Assembly: GCF_025154015.1 (NCBI RefSeq)
Contig: NZ_JAOAMV010000001.1
Location: 310,001 to 374,000, forward strand
Direction: 5' to 3'
Length of the DNA: 64,000 bases
From: Tsuneonella litorea
GTDB lineage: Bacteria; Pseudomonadota; Alphaproteobacteria; Sphingomonadales; Sphingomonadaceae
This document shows positions 53,011 through 62,947 of the stretch, piece after piece. Each line of letters starts with the position of its first letter. The first letter of the stretch is position 1. Both the position numbers and the translations under genes were made by a program. The notes under the pieces were generated by a model. That model was given only the letters and a program-made list of their open reading frames with translations, ran no database searches and was not told the origin of the DNA.

Positions 53011-53724
53011 TCAGGAATTGGGCAACTCGAGCGTTGCCCAGACCGGCAGATGGTCCGACGCCTGCGTCGCCAGTGCGCTGTGGTGAACCCCAAGCTCGAC
53101 GATCTTCCACTCGCGCGAGGCGACGATCCGGTCGAGGTGGGCGATCGGCTGGCGACTGGGAAAGCTCCGGCCCGGCGCGAGCGATTGCCAGCGATCCGCG
53201 AATTCGCGCATGGCGCCGGTGGCGACCCCCCACTGGTTGAAATCGCCCATGAGCACCGTGGGGCACCCGTCCGCGCACCCGTCGATGTGGTCGAGGATCG
53301 CCCGAACCTGGTCCCGCCGCCTGAGGCCCGACAGGTCGAGATGCATCCCCACCGCCCGGATCCGCAGCCCGGAAACGGCGAAATCGCCGCGCACCGCCCC
53401 GCGCGGCTCGAGCATCGGCAGTGCGACCGCATGGGATTCGATCGGCTCGAAGGTACGGCGCACCAGGATCGCGTTGCCGTGCCAGCCTAGGCTGGTGGCG
53501 CGGCGGGCGACCGGCAGGGGGCGCCAGGGGGTGTCGTCGAGCGCTGCACGCTCGATCACGCTGTCCCGCGTGCCGAAGCGCAGGTCGCACTCCTGCAGCG
53601 CGATCACGTCGGCATCGATCTCGCGCAGGACCGTCAGCACGCGATCGGGATCGCGCCTCCCGTCGGTCCCCACCCCCTTGTGGATGTTGTAACTGGCAAA
53701 AGTCAGCTGCACGTGCCGGTCCAA
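53011..53724 (-). CDS. Endonuclease/exonuclease/phosphatase family protein
   Basis: 237 residues, EEP fold: ASYNIHKGVG, DADVIALQECDLRFGTRDS, GWHGNAILVRR, AVGMHLDLSGLRRRDQ and TVLMGDFNQWG, with HLPVWATLELP at the end. No signal peptide. Family members include phosphodiesterases and nucleases. Lies 52 bp from the M1 peptidase (both minus). Confidence 0.88.
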   Translation of the reverse strand: MDRHVQLTFASYNIHKGVGTDGRRDPDRVLTVLREIDADVIALQECDLRFGTRDSVIERAALDDTPWRPLPVARRATSLGWHGNAILVRRTFEPIESHAVALPMLEPRGAVRGDFAVSGLRIRAVGMHLDLSGLRRRDQVRAILDHIDGCADGCPTVLMGDFNQWGVATGAMREFADRWQSLAPGRSFPSRQPIAHLDRIVASREWKIVELGVHHSALATQASDHLPVWATLELPNS

Positions 53725-53779
53725 CGCACGCAGTCCGGCAAAAGTGCCCGGCGCAGTGGCGGCTTGCCGGCCATGGCGG

Positions 53780-56446
53780 CTATTGCAGCGCGCGAAGCGC
53801 GGCGTTCACCTCTTGCGCGCGCGCCGCCTTCAGGGTGCCGCAGTTTCGCACCTGCTCGATGGTCCGTTCGAGTTCGAGCGCGGCAGGCGTGCCGGCAAGG
53901 TTCCCGCGAAAGAGTTCCGCGATCTCGTTGGCCTTAGAGACGGAACAGTAGTCGCGCAGCACCATCGGGATGCCGCGCAGGTTGAAGATGCCGGACTTCC
54001 CGTCGATCAGCGCCGCCAGATTGCCGCGCATCCAGTCATAACCGAGGTCCCGCGTCTTGCCCGTCAGGACGACGGCGAGCCGCAGCGACAATTGCTCGCT
54101 TACGCGCAAGCGGCCATCTTCAATCCCGGCGAGTATCCAGCGCGCGACCTCGGGATCGCCCGACCGGCCGATCGCGGACAGCGCCGCCGGGCGGAAAACC
54201 GGGTCTTCCGAGGCCAGGGCAGCGCTCGCGAGCGTCCGCGCGCCCGCGATGCCCGTCTTGGCAAGATAGGCCTTCATCGCGGTCCCGAAGAACGCCGGGT
54301 CGAGCGCCGCGGTCTCTCCGCCGAGATAGGCGCCGACAGCGGCAACGAGCGTCTTCTCAAGCGCGGGATCACGCGCCATCGCCACGCCGGCGACCGCACG
54401 CTGGCGCCGCTGCGTCTCTTCGGGGTCGGCGCCAGCATAGGCGCCTGCCTTCGGATCGAAGCCGAGCGCCTCGTAGTCCTTGCGCACGAGGCCGGCTGCC
54501 CATTTCAGGTAGGCCGCCTCGGCGGCGTCATCGAGGAACCCCGCGCGGTACAGCCGGGCGAGCGAATCGGTGGCCGCGCCGGCGGCGTAGGAATCGGGAT
54601 TGGCCGCCAGCCTTTCCGCCAGGGCGATCAGCTTCGACGGGCTTGCCCGGCCGGCGCGAAAGCTTGCGTCGAGGCTGTCCTCGAGCGCCAGGGCCTCCGC
54701 CGCTTCGAGCGTGTCGGCCTGTGCGATGAGCGCATCCCACTCCGCGCCGGGCAATTCGAAGCGGTAGTAGCCGGTGCCGCCGGCATTGGGCATGAGCGGA
54801 CCACTGCCGGCTAGCGCGAAGGCGCCCGCAGCGTCGGCCAGCAGGGTGCACGCGCGTTCCTCCGACCGGCGCATGCACACCGGAACGCCCCACCGGGTGT
54901 CGGTCGGTTCAGCGCCCAGCGGCGCATAGCGGCTCTGGCGGATCGAATAGCTGCCGTCCCCGCCGCTGACCGTGATCAGCGGAACGCCCTGCTGGTCGGT
55001 AAAGCTCTGCATCGCTTGGGTCAGGCGGTCGTCTTTCGCAGCGGAGGCCATCGCGGCGAAGAAATCCTCGCTCGTCGCGGTCCCGTATCGGTGCGCCCCC
55101 ATGTAGGCCCGCACGCCCTGTCGAAACGCATCGGGCCCGACGAACCCGGCCACCATCGCGACAACGTGACCGCCCTTGCCGTAGGTGATCGTGTCGAAGG
55201 CGGAATCGACCTGGTCGTTGGTCGCGATGGGCTGGTGGATCGGCCGGCCCGCAGCCAGCTCGTCGGTCGACATCGCTTCAAACCCTTCGGCCAGGGCGCC
55301 TTCGCCGATCTTGAGGTCGGGCCGCCACCGCCCCCCGATCTCGTACCCCATCCAGTTGGCGAAACTCTCGTTGAGCCAGATGTCGTCCCACCAGCGCGGG
55401 GTGACCAGATCGCCGAACCACTGGTGCGCGAGTTCGTGCGCGACGACCATGCCGAACAACTTCTTGCGCGACACGGCGGCATCTTCATCGAGGATCAGGA
55501 TGCCGTCGGCGTAGAGGTCGGCGCCCGCGTTTTCCATCGCGCCGGGCATCACCGGAGAGGTGATCTGGTCGAGCTTGGGGTACGGGAAGGCCTGGCCGAA
55601 ATAGTTCTCCAGGAGCGCCACGATTGGTTTCGAGTTCTCCAGCGCGAAGTGCATCGTGCCAGCGTTCGGCCGGGTGGTGACGATTCGCAGCGGGAGGGGC
55701 TGCGCCCGCTCGGGCGTCGGCGGGACCACGCTCTCGGCGGTGACGAACGGCCCCGCCATCATCGCGACGAGATAGGTCGGAAGCGGCAGCGTCGGGGCGA
55801 ACCGGTGGACCTGCCAGCCGTCCTCTAGGGTGCTCGACACCTCGGGCGCATTGCTGACCGCGACCTGGCCGGCAGGGGTCCGGATGGTGACCGTAAACGG
55901 TACCTTGAAGGACGGCTGGTCGAACGAGGGGAACGCCGCCCGCGCGTCGGTCGACTGGAACTGGCTCCAGCCGTACCATTCGTCGCCGACCTTGACGTGA
56001 AACAGACCCGACGCGTTGTTCTGGTAGCGCCCGGTGTAGGCAAATTCGAGGGTCAGGCGACCTGCCGGCAGGTCTTCGGGAAAGCCGATCCGCGCGACCC
56101 CCGAATCGTCGATCTGGTGCCAGGTGCCGGTCCATCGGTCCGCGCCGCCGCCCGCCGGGCGGGCGACGACCGAAAGCATGTCGAGGTTGCGGCCATGCAG
56201 GTCGATGAAGCGCGATGGCGCCGCGAGTTCGACGTCGATTTCGGTCCGGCCCGAAAAACCGTCGCGCGCGGGGTCGAAGGAGGTGTCGATGCGATAGGCC
56301 GTCGGGATCGCGGCATCGCTCAGCAGCCCGCGCGGCACGTCGGCGAGCGCGACGGCCTGGCTTTCAGCAGGTTGCTCCTGCCCCAACGCCGGAACGGCAG
56401 CAAAGACCGTGCTGGCAAGGAGAGCGACAGTGAACGCGAGACGCAT
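53780..56446 (-). CDS. M1-family metallopeptidase (aminopeptidase)
   Basis: 888 residues with signal (AAVPALGQEQ). M1 features: substrate loop PGAMENAG, HELAHQWFGDL zinc-binding, LNESFANWMGYEIG with the third zinc ligand; the ERAP1-like C-terminal region is long. Exported peptidase for peptide nutrients. ATG start at 56446. Confidence 0.93.
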   Translation of the reverse strand: MRLAFTVALLASTVFAAVPALGQEQPAESQAVALADVPRGLLSDAAIPTAYRIDTSFDPARDGFSGRTEIDVELAAPSRFIDLHGRNLDMLSVVARPAGGGADRWTGTWHQIDDSGVARIGFPEDLPAGRLTLEFAYTGRYQNNASGLFHVKVGDEWYGWSQFQSTDARAAFPSFDQPSFKVPFTVTIRTPAGQVAVSNAPEVSSTLEDGWQVHRFAPTLPLPTYLVAMMAGPFVTAESVVPPTPERAQPLPLRIVTTRPNAGTMHFALENSKPIVALLENYFGQAFPYPKLDQITSPVMPGAMENAGADLYADGILILDEDAAVSRKKLFGMVVAHELAHQWFGDLVTPRWWDDIWLNESFANWMGYEIGGRWRPDLKIGEGALAEGFEAMSTDELAAGRPIHQPIATNDQVDSAFDTITYGKGGHVVAMVAGFVGPDAFRQGVRAYMGAHRYGTATSEDFFAAMASAAKDDRLTQAMQSFTDQQGVPLITVSGGDGSYSIRQSRYAPLGAEPTDTRWGVPVCMRRSEERACTLLADAAGAFALAGSGPLMPNAGGTGYYRFELPGAEWDALIAQADTLEAAEALALEDSLDASFRAGRASPSKLIALAERLAANPDSYAAGAATDSLARLYRAGFLDDAAEAAYLKWAAGLVRKDYEALGFDPKAGAYAGADPEETQRRQRAVAGVAMARDPALEKTLVAAVGAYLGGETAALDPAFFGTAMKAYLAKTGIAGARTLASAALASEDPVFRPAALSAIGRSGDPEVARWILAGIEDGRLRVSEQLSLRLAVVLTGKTRDLGYDWMRGNLAALIDGKSGIFNLRGIPMVLRDYCSVSKANEIAELFRGNLAGTPAALELERTIEQVRNCGTLKAARAQEVNAALRALQ

Positions 56447-56560
56447 GCAGGTTCTTTCGATGGGATGGGGTATTGTCGGAAGCGATCCGCTACCGGTGCG
56501 CGCAGCCGAATGGCAAGCGCCCGCATCGACCGGCGGCCATCGCCGACCGACGAGCGGCGA

Positions 56561-57139
56561 TCACCGCCCCTCGGGCGCGGGTTCGCCGGCTATGTAGCGG
56601 TCGGTCGCCCGGGTCGGCAGCCCGTCGATGCTCGACGTGCGGCCGGCCGCCTTCGCCACCCATGCCGCCGGGTCGGCCTGGGCGTGGTACTTGACCAGCG
56701 TCTCCCGGTCCCTGTCGTGCTCCATCAGAGGCACGCCCCAGCCGCAGCTCGTCTGGACGCTCTCGACCGCGATGTCGAAAATCTGCCGGGTGCCCGGCAG
56801 AAGCGTGAAATGCCCGGCGAGTACCGCCCATCCGGCGTCCTGCGGAAGCACCGCCCGGCCGCGGCCGTAGACCCGCAGGATCAGCGCCGGCTGGCGAAAG
56901 TTGCACACCATCAGCGTGATCCGCCCGTCCGCCGCCAGGTGGGCATGGGTCTCGTTGCCCGAACCGCCGAGGTCGAGATAGGCGATACGGTTCGGGGACA
57001 GCACCTTGAGCGTCCCGTCGAGACCCTTCGGGCTGAGGTTGATCCGCCCCTCGTTCCCTGCGGTGGCAACGAAGAAGACCGGTTGGGCTTCGATCATCGC
57101 GACGTGGTCGGGACCGAGCGAATCGAAGAAATCGGCCAT
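56561..57139 (-). CDS. Pyridoxamine 5'-phosphate oxidase-family protein
   Basis: 192 residues with the split-barrel flavin-binding fold: FFVATAGNEGRINLSPKGLDGTLKVLSPNRIAYLDLGGSGNETHAHLAADGRITLMVCNF. Many members bind FMN or F420; the enzyme activity is unknown. TGATG overlap with the upstream HerA-like gene, so both are probably translated together. Confidence 0.85.
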   Translation of the reverse strand: MADFFDSLGPDHVAMIEAQPVFFVATAGNEGRINLSPKGLDGTLKVLSPNRIAYLDLGGSGNETHAHLAADGRITLMVCNFRQPALILRVYGRGRAVLPQDAGWAVLAGHFTLLPGTRQIFDIAVESVQTSCGWGVPLMEHDRDRETLVKYHAQADPAAWVAKAAGRTSSIDGLPTRATDRYIAGEPAPEGR

Positions 57140-58725
57140 CAGCGCATCAGGCCGCCGATGAGGTTGCGCACGAACCGCCCGACGTAGGGACCGGCAAGGT
57201 CGGTGGCGATCGAGCCGGCGGCGGAACTCGCGGCGGTCTTCATCGGGTTGGCGCGCGATTTCTTACCCAGGATCGCCCCGGCCGCGATCGAGGCGCCCGA
57301 ACCGAGTGCGGCCCCCGCGGCGCGCTTGCCCGCCTTCGACATCATCGTGCCCCAGATGCCGGTGTGCAGCCGCTCGCGCTTGCCGACTTCGGCGCGGCTC
57401 GTCGCCTCGACCTCCTCGGCGGTCGCGGCGGCATCGGCGGCCTTCTGGGCGAGCACTTCGGCGGCACTCTCGCGGTCGACCGTCTCGTCGTACTTGCCGT
57501 CGAACGGGCTGACCGACTGGATGATCGCGCGCTCCTTGGCGTCGATCGGTCCCAACCGGCTGCGCGGCGGCTTGATCAGCGTGCGCTGGACCACCGAGGG
57601 CGCCCCGTCCTCGAGCAGGGTCGAGACCAGCGCCTCGCCGGTCTTGAGCTCGGTGATGGCCTGCGCCACGTCGAGTTTCGGATTGATGCGAAAAGTGTCC
57701 GCCGCCGCCTTGATCGCCTTCTGGTCGCGCGGGGTGAACGCCCTCAATGCGTGCTGGACCCGGTTGCCGAGCTGGCCCGCGACTTCCTCGGGCACGTCGA
57801 TCGGGTTCTGGGTGACGAAATAGACGCCCACGCCCTTCGACCGGATGAGCCGGACGACCTGCTCGATCTTGTCCTCGAGCGCGGATGGCACGTCGTCGAA
57901 CAAGAGGTGCGCCTCGTCGAAGAAGAAGACGAGCTTGGGTTTTTCCGCGTCGCCGACTTCGGGCAGCACCTCGAACAGTTCGGCAAGCAGCCAGAGAAGG
58001 AACGTTGCGTAGAGCTTGGGGCTGCGCATCAGCTTGTCGGCGGCGAGCACGTTGATCATCCCGCGCCCCTTTTCGTCGACGCGCAGAAAATCGGCGATCT
58101 CGAGCGCCGGCTCGCCGAAGAACTGCGCCCCGCCCTGGCTGTCGAGGCTGAGCACCTGGCGCTGGATCACCCCGACGCTGGCCTTCGAGATGTTGCCGTA
58201 CTTCGCGGACAGGTCACTCGCGTTCTCGGCCGCGTGGGCCAGCATCGCCTGGAAGTCCTTGAGGTCGAGCAGCAGCAGTCCCTCGTCGTCGGCGAACCGG
58301 AAGACCACGTCGAGCACGCCCTGCTGGGTCTCGTTGAGGTCGAGCAGGCGACCGAGCAGCAGCGGCCCCATTTCGGAGATCGTCGTGCGGATCGGGTGGC
58401 CCTGTTCGCCATAGAGGTCCCAGAACACCGCCGGATTGTCCGAATAGGCATAGTCGTCCATCCCGAGCTGTTTCGCCCGCTCCTCGAGCTTTGCGGCGTG
58501 CTTGAAGGCGGGCGAACCGGGCATCGAGATTCCCGAAAGGTCGCCCTTCACGTCGGCGAGGAACACCGGGACCCCGTTCGCGGAGAAGCTCTCGGCAAGG
58601 CCCTGCAGCGTCACCGTCTTGCCGGTGCCGGTGGCCCCCGCGATCAGGCCGTGGCGGTTGGCGCGGCCGAGTTCGAGGTACTGTTTCTCGCCGTTATCGG
58701 CGAGGCCGATGAAGATCTGGCCCAC
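57139..58725 (-). CDS. HerA-like ATPase (DUF853 family)
   Basis: 528 residues from GTG 58725 after GGGAGGAG. Walker [16 protein letters not shown], Walker [15 protein letters not shown], arginine-type motif [25 protein letters not shown]-terminal region is Ala/Gly-rich with [28 protein letters not shown]. Family of putative DNA-translocating ATPases (YjgR) without a known partner nuclease. The 3' end couples to the PNPOx-fold gene. Confidence 0.87.
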   Translation of the reverse strand: MGQIFIGLADNGEKQYLELGRANRHGLIAGATGTGKTVTLQGLAESFSANGVPVFLADVKGDLSGISMPGSPAFKHAAKLEERAKQLGMDDYAYSDNPAVFWDLYGEQGHPIRTTISEMGPLLLGRLLDLNETQQGVLDVVFRFADDEGLLLLDLKDFQAMLAHAAENASDLSAKYGNISKASVGVIQRQVLSLDSQGGAQFFGEPALEIADFLRVDEKGRGMINVLAADKLMRSPKLYATFLLWLLAELFEVLPEVGDAEKPKLVFFFDEAHLLFDDVPSALEDKIEQVVRLIRSKGVGVYFVTQNPIDVPEEVAGQLGNRVQHALRAFTPRDQKAIKAAADTFRINPKLDVAQAITELKTGEALVSTLLEDGAPSVVQRTLIKPPRSRLGPIDAKERAIIQSVSPFDGKYDETVDRESAAEVLAQKAADAAATAEEVEATSRAEVGKRERLHTGIWGTMMSKAGKRAAGAALGSGASIAAGAILGKKSRANPMKTAASSAAGSIATDLAGPYVGRFVRNLIGGLMR

Positions 58726-58823
58726 TCGCTGGCTCCTCCCCCTGTGCCCTTTCCGTCTCGCAACAGCTCCGCGCGCGGTCAAGCGCCCTCGACACGAAAG
58801 CGCGAGGCGCTAAGGCTTAGCCG

Positions 58824-60614
58824 ATGCCCGGGCGCACCCCTTTCGTATTGCTCGACGACGCGCGCGCCGCCGGCGCCGCGGACGCGAACCTGTTCGAGAA
58901 CCCGAGCGAGAGGTTCGTCGCACACCGGCCTGCCGAGGTCGCCGCCGTGCTGGACAGGGCCGACGCGGCACGGCGTGCCGGGGGCACGCTCGCGGGCTAC
59001 ATCGCCTACGAGGCCGGGCTCGCGCTCGAACCCCGCCTTTCCGCGCTGGCCGGCCCCCGCACCGGCGCGGGCGGCCCGCTGGTATGGCTCGGCCTGTTCG
59101 ACGAAGCGCGGATCGTTCCCGCGGCCGAGGTTCCCGGCTGGCTGGCCGAGCACGGCGAAGGCACGCCAAGCCTCGGCCCGCTCGATCCCCAGCTCTCTCC
59201 GGGAGGGTACACCGAGGCATTCGAGCAGCTGCGCGAAGCGATCCGGGCGGGCGACATCTACCAGGCGAACCTCACCTTCCCGCTCGCGGGCAGCTTCCGC
59301 GGCGATCCGCTGGCGCTCTACGCCGCGCTGAGGGGCGACGCCGCGAGCGGGTACGGCGGGATCGTGTTCGACGGGCAGCACTGGCTCCTCAGCCTCTCGC
59401 CCGAGCTGTTCTTCAGCCTGCGAGACGGCGAGGCGAAGGCCAAGCCAATGAAGGGAACCCGTCCCCGCGCCGCCGACCCCGGGGCGGATCGCGCGCTGGC
59501 CGACGAACTCGCGCATTCGGACAAGGATCGGGCCGAAAACCTGATGATCGTCGACCTGATGCGCAACGACCTCAGCCGCGTCGCAGAGGCCGGAAGCGTG
59601 CGGGTCGAGGCGCCGTTCGCGGTCGAGAGCTATCCGACGGTCCACCAGATGGTCACCACCGTCCGCGCGCGGTTGGCCGAAGGCATGGGGGCGATGGACC
59701 TCGTTCGGGCGCTGTTTCCGTGCGGATCGATCACCGGCGCGCCGAAGATCCGCGCGATGGAACTGATCGACGCGGTTGAGCGTGACGCGCGCGGTCCCTA
59801 TTGCGGGGCGATCGGGCGGATCGGTCCGGGCGGAGACGCGGCGTTCAACGTGGCGATCCGCACCCTGCGCCTGACCGAGACCGAGAACGGCCACGGCACC
59901 GCGGTTCTCGGCGTCGGCTCGGCGATCGTCGCCGACAGCCAAAGCGCGCCCGAGCGGCGCGAGTGCCTTCTGAAGGCAGGTTTCGCGGCCCGCTCCGCTG
60001 CCGGGTTCGACCTGATCGAAGCGATGCGGTTCGATCCGGAGACGGGGATCAACCTGCTCGAAATCCATCTCGAACGGATGAAGGCGAGCGCCGCGGCACT
60101 GGGCTTCGCGTTCGACCGGCACGCGGCGCGCAACGCGATCCAGGCGCTGTGCTTCGAGCTCGAGGTTCCCGCCAAGATCCGCCTCCTCCTCGCGCGCAGC
60201 GGCGCCACCGCGCTCGAGGCGCAGGCGCTGGGCGAAACGCCGGCCGAGACGACCTGCATCGCGCTGCCGCTCCCGGTCGATCCCGGCGACCACCGCCTTG
60301 CCCACAAGACGAACGATCGCTGGTTCTACGACGCGGGGCGCGATGCGGCCCGTGAGGCGGGTGCCGACGATGCGCTGTTCGTGCGCGACGACGGCCGCGT
60401 GACCGAAGCCATGGCCGCCAACGTGTTCGTCGCGCGTGACGGCGTGCTGTTGACCCCGCCCACCGCGCTCGGGCTGTTGCCGGGCGTTCTTCGCCGGTCG
60501 CTGATCGAAAGCGGCCGCGCGCGCGAATCGGACCTGACGCTCGACGATCTTGCGGAGGGGTTCCTGCTGGGCAATGCGGTGCGCGGACTGATGCCGGCGA
60601 GGCTGCTGCCGTGA
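58824..60614 (+). CDS. Aminodeoxychorismate synthase component I fused to 4-amino-4-deoxychorismate lyase
   Basis: 596-residue fusion of PabB and PabC. N-terminal part (about 1-400): chorismate-binding IYQANLTFPLAG, SPELFFSLRDGEAKAKPMKGTRPR, VDLMRNDLSRVAEAG and CGSITGAPKIRAMELI. C-terminal part (about 405-596): PLP aminotransferase class IV NLLEIHLERMKASA, HKTNDRWFYDAGR with the lysine, and VTEAMAANVFVARDG. Together they give p-aminobenzoate for folate. GTGA overlap with the next gene. Confidence 0.93.
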   Translation: MPGRTPFVLLDDARAAGAADANLFENPSERFVAHRPAEVAAVLDRADAARRAGGTLAGYIAYEAGLALEPRLSALAGPRTGAGGPLVWLGLFDEARIVPAAEVPGWLAEHGEGTPSLGPLDPQLSPGGYTEAFEQLREAIRAGDIYQANLTFPLAGSFRGDPLALYAALRGDAASGYGGIVFDGQHWLLSLSPELFFSLRDGEAKAKPMKGTRPRAADPGADRALADELAHSDKDRAENLMIVDLMRNDLSRVAEAGSVRVEAPFAVESYPTVHQMVTTVRARLAEGMGAMDLVRALFPCGSITGAPKIRAMELIDAVERDARGPYCGAIGRIGPGGDAAFNVAIRTLRLTETENGHGTAVLGVGSAIVADSQSAPERRECLLKAGFAARSAAGFDLIEAMRFDPETGINLLEIHLERMKASAAALGFAFDRHAARNAIQALCFELEVPAKIRLLLARSGATALEAQALGETPAETTCIALPLPVDPGDHRLAHKTNDRWFYDAGRDAAREAGADDALFVRDDGRVTEAMAANVFVARDGVLLTPPTALGLLPGVLRRSLIESGRARESDLTLDDLAEGFLLGNAVRGLMPARLLP

Positions 60615-61261
60615 TCCCGATTCTCTTCGAGGACGGCGAGGCGCTGGTGATCGACAAGCCCGCCGGCCTGCCCATCGAGCGCCCCCGCGCGGGCGGCCGC
60701 TCGCTGGAGGATCACCTGCCGCAGTTGCGGCTCGGCTTCCAGCGCGATCCCGTCGCGGTGCATCGGCTCGACACCGACACCAGCGGCTGCCTGCTGCTCG
60801 CGCGCAATCCCAAGGCGCTCGCCCGGTTCAACCGCGCGTTCGAGGAGCGAGCGGTCGCCAAGCGCTACCTCGGCATCGTCGCGGGCGACTTCGCCAGCGA
60901 CGAGGGGTCGATCGAACTGTCGCTCAGCAAGATCAGCTCGGCCGAGAAGGGCTGGCGGATGATCCCTGCCCGCAAGGGCAAGCCTGCGGTCACGCACTGG
61001 CGCAAGCTCACCGCCCACGAGGGGCTGACGCTGGTGGAGTTTCGCCCCGAGACCGGCCGGACCCATCAGATCCGGGTCCACGCCGCCAGCGGGCTCGGCG
61101 CGGCGCTGGCGGGCGATCCGGTCTACGGCAGCAAGCACACCGGCCCGCGCACGATGCTCCACGCGATCGACCTCGAGGTCCCGCGCGAGGGCAAGCCGGC
61201 AATCCGCGCCCACGCGCCATTGCCGCCCGACTTCGCGCAGCTCGGCTTCGCGCATGAGTGA
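60611..61261 (+). CDS. RluA-family pseudouridine synthase
   Basis: 216 residues, GTG start. Catalytic motif VHRLDTDTSGCLLLARN with Asp, then RYLGIVAG and GRTHQIRVHAASGLGAALAGDPVYG. No S4 domain, so a small RluA-type enzyme. Start overlaps pabBC; the end overlaps arfB by 8 bp. Confidence 0.92.
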   Translation: MIPILFEDGEALVIDKPAGLPIERPRAGGRSLEDHLPQLRLGFQRDPVAVHRLDTDTSGCLLLARNPKALARFNRAFEERAVAKRYLGIVAGDFASDEGSIELSLSKISSAEKGWRMIPARKGKPAVTHWRKLTAHEGLTLVEFRPETGRTHQIRVHAASGLGAALAGDPVYGSKHTGPRTMLHAIDLEVPREGKPAIRAHAPLPPDFAQLGFAHE

Positions 61262-61667
61262 CGCCGACGAGGCGGTGGCGCGCGCCCTTGGAGCGGCCGA
61301 GGAAAGCTTCATCGCCGCCTCCGGCCCCGGCGGGCAGAACGTCAACAAGGTCGCGACCGCGGTGCAGCTGCGGCTCGATGTTTACGCGCTGCGACTCCAG
61401 CCGCAGGTGTTCGCGCGGTTGAAGGCGGCGGCGGGCAGACGGATGACGGCAGGCGGCGAGATCGTGCTCACCGCGCGGCGGTTCCGCACGCAGGAGGCGA
61501 ATCGGGCCGATGCGCGCGAACGGCTCGAGGGGCTGATCCGGGGCGCATTCGAGGCCCCCGCAAAGCGCGCGAAGACCCGGCTCAACCGCGTGGGCAAGGA
61601 AGCGCGCATCCGGGAGAAGAAATCGCGCGGCCAGGTCAAGGCCAACCGCGGCAAGGTCGCGTGGTAA
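61254..61667 (+). CDS. arfB: Alternative ribosome-rescue factor ArfB
   Basis: 137 residues with GGQ motif ASGPGGQNVNKVATAV, which hydrolyses peptidyl-tRNA on stalled ribosomes, and a basic tail (KEARIREKKSRGQVKANRGKVAW) that enters the empty mRNA channel. Normal ArfB/YaeJ length. Confidence 0.94.
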   Translation: MSDADEAVARALGAAEESFIAASGPGGQNVNKVATAVQLRLDVYALRLQPQVFARLKAAAGRRMTAGGEIVLTARRFRTQEANRADARERLEGLIRGAFEAPAKRAKTRLNRVGKEARIREKKSRGQVKANRGKVAW

Positions 61668-61793
61668 CGCGGCGCCACTTCGCTTGACTTTCGCCGCGGT
61701 TTGCACCAATGGCCGCGCCCGACGGGCGGTGCGCGTGCGCCGCCCTTGGTATTTAAGGCCCGCTGTGGCCGCAATCGAATCAGGACAAGCGCC

Positions 61794-61961
61794 ATGGCGA
61801 AGCCCGCAACCGTCAAGATCCGGCTGGTCTCGACCGCCGACACCGGCTTCTTCTACGTCACGAAGAAGAACCCGCGCAACCACACCGAGAAGTTCACCTT
61901 CCGCAAGTATGACCCGGTTGCCAAGAAGCACGTCGAGTTCAAGGAAGCCAAGATCAAGTGA
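61794..61961 (+). CDS. rpmG: 50S ribosomal protein L33
   Basis: 55 residues, starts [28 protein letters not shown], the zinc-free L33 type (no CxxC). ATG at 61794. A palindrome-poor 126-bp gap lies before it. lolA follows after 68 bp. Confidence 0.97.
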   Translation: MAKPATVKIRLVSTADTGFFYVTKKNPRNHTEKFTFRKYDPVAKKHVEFKEAKIK

Positions 61962-62029
61962 TCTTCCTGAACCGCCGGAACCGCTTGGGTTCAGTGGTGG
62001 TTCAACGCTCCGCACCTAATTGCCGGAGC

Positions 62030-62692
62030 ATGAGAAACTTGAAGAAACTTCCCGCATTCTCGCTGCGCGCCGCGATTGCCGGCGCGCTTGCGGTTGGCGC
62101 GCCCGCGGCGCTGCTAACGCTTCCCGCCGTCCCCGCCGAGGCCCAGTCGAGCCAGCTCGACCAGGCGGTTGCCGCATTGCGCGGCATCTCGACGATGAAG
62201 GCCGACTTCACCCAGACGGACCGCAAGGGCCAGACGCTTTCGGGCGAGCTGACGCTCAAGCGGCCCGGCAAGATTCGCTTCGAATACGAAAAGGGCGCCA
62301 ACATGCTCGTCGTATCGAACGGAAAGTCGCTCTATCTCGTCGATTACGAGGTCAAGCAGGTCCAGCGCTGGCCGATCGGCAATTCGCCGCTGGGCGCGCT
62401 GCTCGATCCCAGCCGCGACGTGAAGCGGTACGGCAAGCTGGTCCCTTCGGGTAGCGACAACGTCGTCGCGGTCGAGGTCAAGGACAAAAAGCACCCCGAA
62501 TACGGGGTGATCACGATGATCTTCGTCAAGAACGCGTCGGCCCCCGGCGGGCTGCAGCTGACCAACTGGGTCGCGCTCGATTCGCAGAACGGGCGCACCA
62601 CCGTGCGCCTGTCGAACCAGCGTTACGGCGTCGCGGTGGCTGACAGCGCGTTCAAGTTCAGGGATCCCAGGCCCTCGTCCCGTCGCCGCTAG
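62030..62692 (+). CDS. lolA: Outer-membrane lipoprotein carrier LolA-like
   Basis: 220 residues with signal peptide (PAVPAEAQSSQ). Hydrophobic cavity protein features: LRGISTMKADFTQTDRKGQTLSGELTLKRPGKIRFEYEKG, and C-terminal VALDSQNGRTTVRLSNQRYGVAVADSAFKF. Carries lipoproteins through the periplasm. Start taken as ATG 62030, since the upstream extension includes rpmG spacer. Confidence 0.88.
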   Translation: MRNLKKLPAFSLRAAIAGALAVGAPAALLTLPAVPAEAQSSQLDQAVAALRGISTMKADFTQTDRKGQTLSGELTLKRPGKIRFEYEKGANMLVVSNGKSLYLVDYEVKQVQRWPIGNSPLGALLDPSRDVKRYGKLVPSGSDNVVAVEVKDKKHPEYGVITMIFVKNASAPGGLQLTNWVALDSQNGRTTVRLSNQRYGVAVADSAFKFRDPRPSSRRR

Positions 62693-62947
62693 GCCCCGCT
62701 TCGGCGGATTGCCGTTGGCACGATGCGACGAGCCGAATCGCGGCGTTCATCGAGGTGAAAGCCACCCGGGCGTAGAGCCGGTGTTGCGGAACGGCCCGAG
62801 GCGGATTTCCCCCCTGTTGTCCGACCTCGCAAGAGGCTGCCCGCAAGCGTGACGAACGCTCAAAACGAACCCCCGCGCCAATGCCCCCGGCGCGGGGGTT
62901 TTTTCGTTCGCTGTTGCGACGCGCGGGGGCGCTGCTATCCGCCTGTC
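62693..62947 (+). other. 255-bp gap with a strong terminator; possible RNA
   Basis: No coding frame is convincing. A hairpin at 62870-62898 (stem CCCCCGCGCC / GGCGCGGGGG) with six T is a clear terminator for the lolA transcript, or for an RNA. The segment has pairs such as GCGTTC (from about 62741) with GAACGC (about 62853), so a folded RNA is possible. I could not assign a family. Confidence 0.35.
62870..62904 (+). terminator. Rho-independent terminator upstream of xth
   Basis: Ten-bp stem CCCCCGCGCC / GGCGCGGGGG with a 9-nt loop and TTTTTT. On the minus strand TTCGTTTT follows too, so it may act in both directions. Confidence 0.88.

Noticed and set aside
52980-53020. NtrC enhancer upstream of the glnK promoter
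   Set aside because: GCAC and GTGC-like pieces occur, but no clean dyad of the right spacing could be found by eye.
62693-62947. 6S or SRP RNA gene
   Set aside because: Some phrases look familiar, but I cannot build a convincing closing stem or the conserved SRP tetraloop region.
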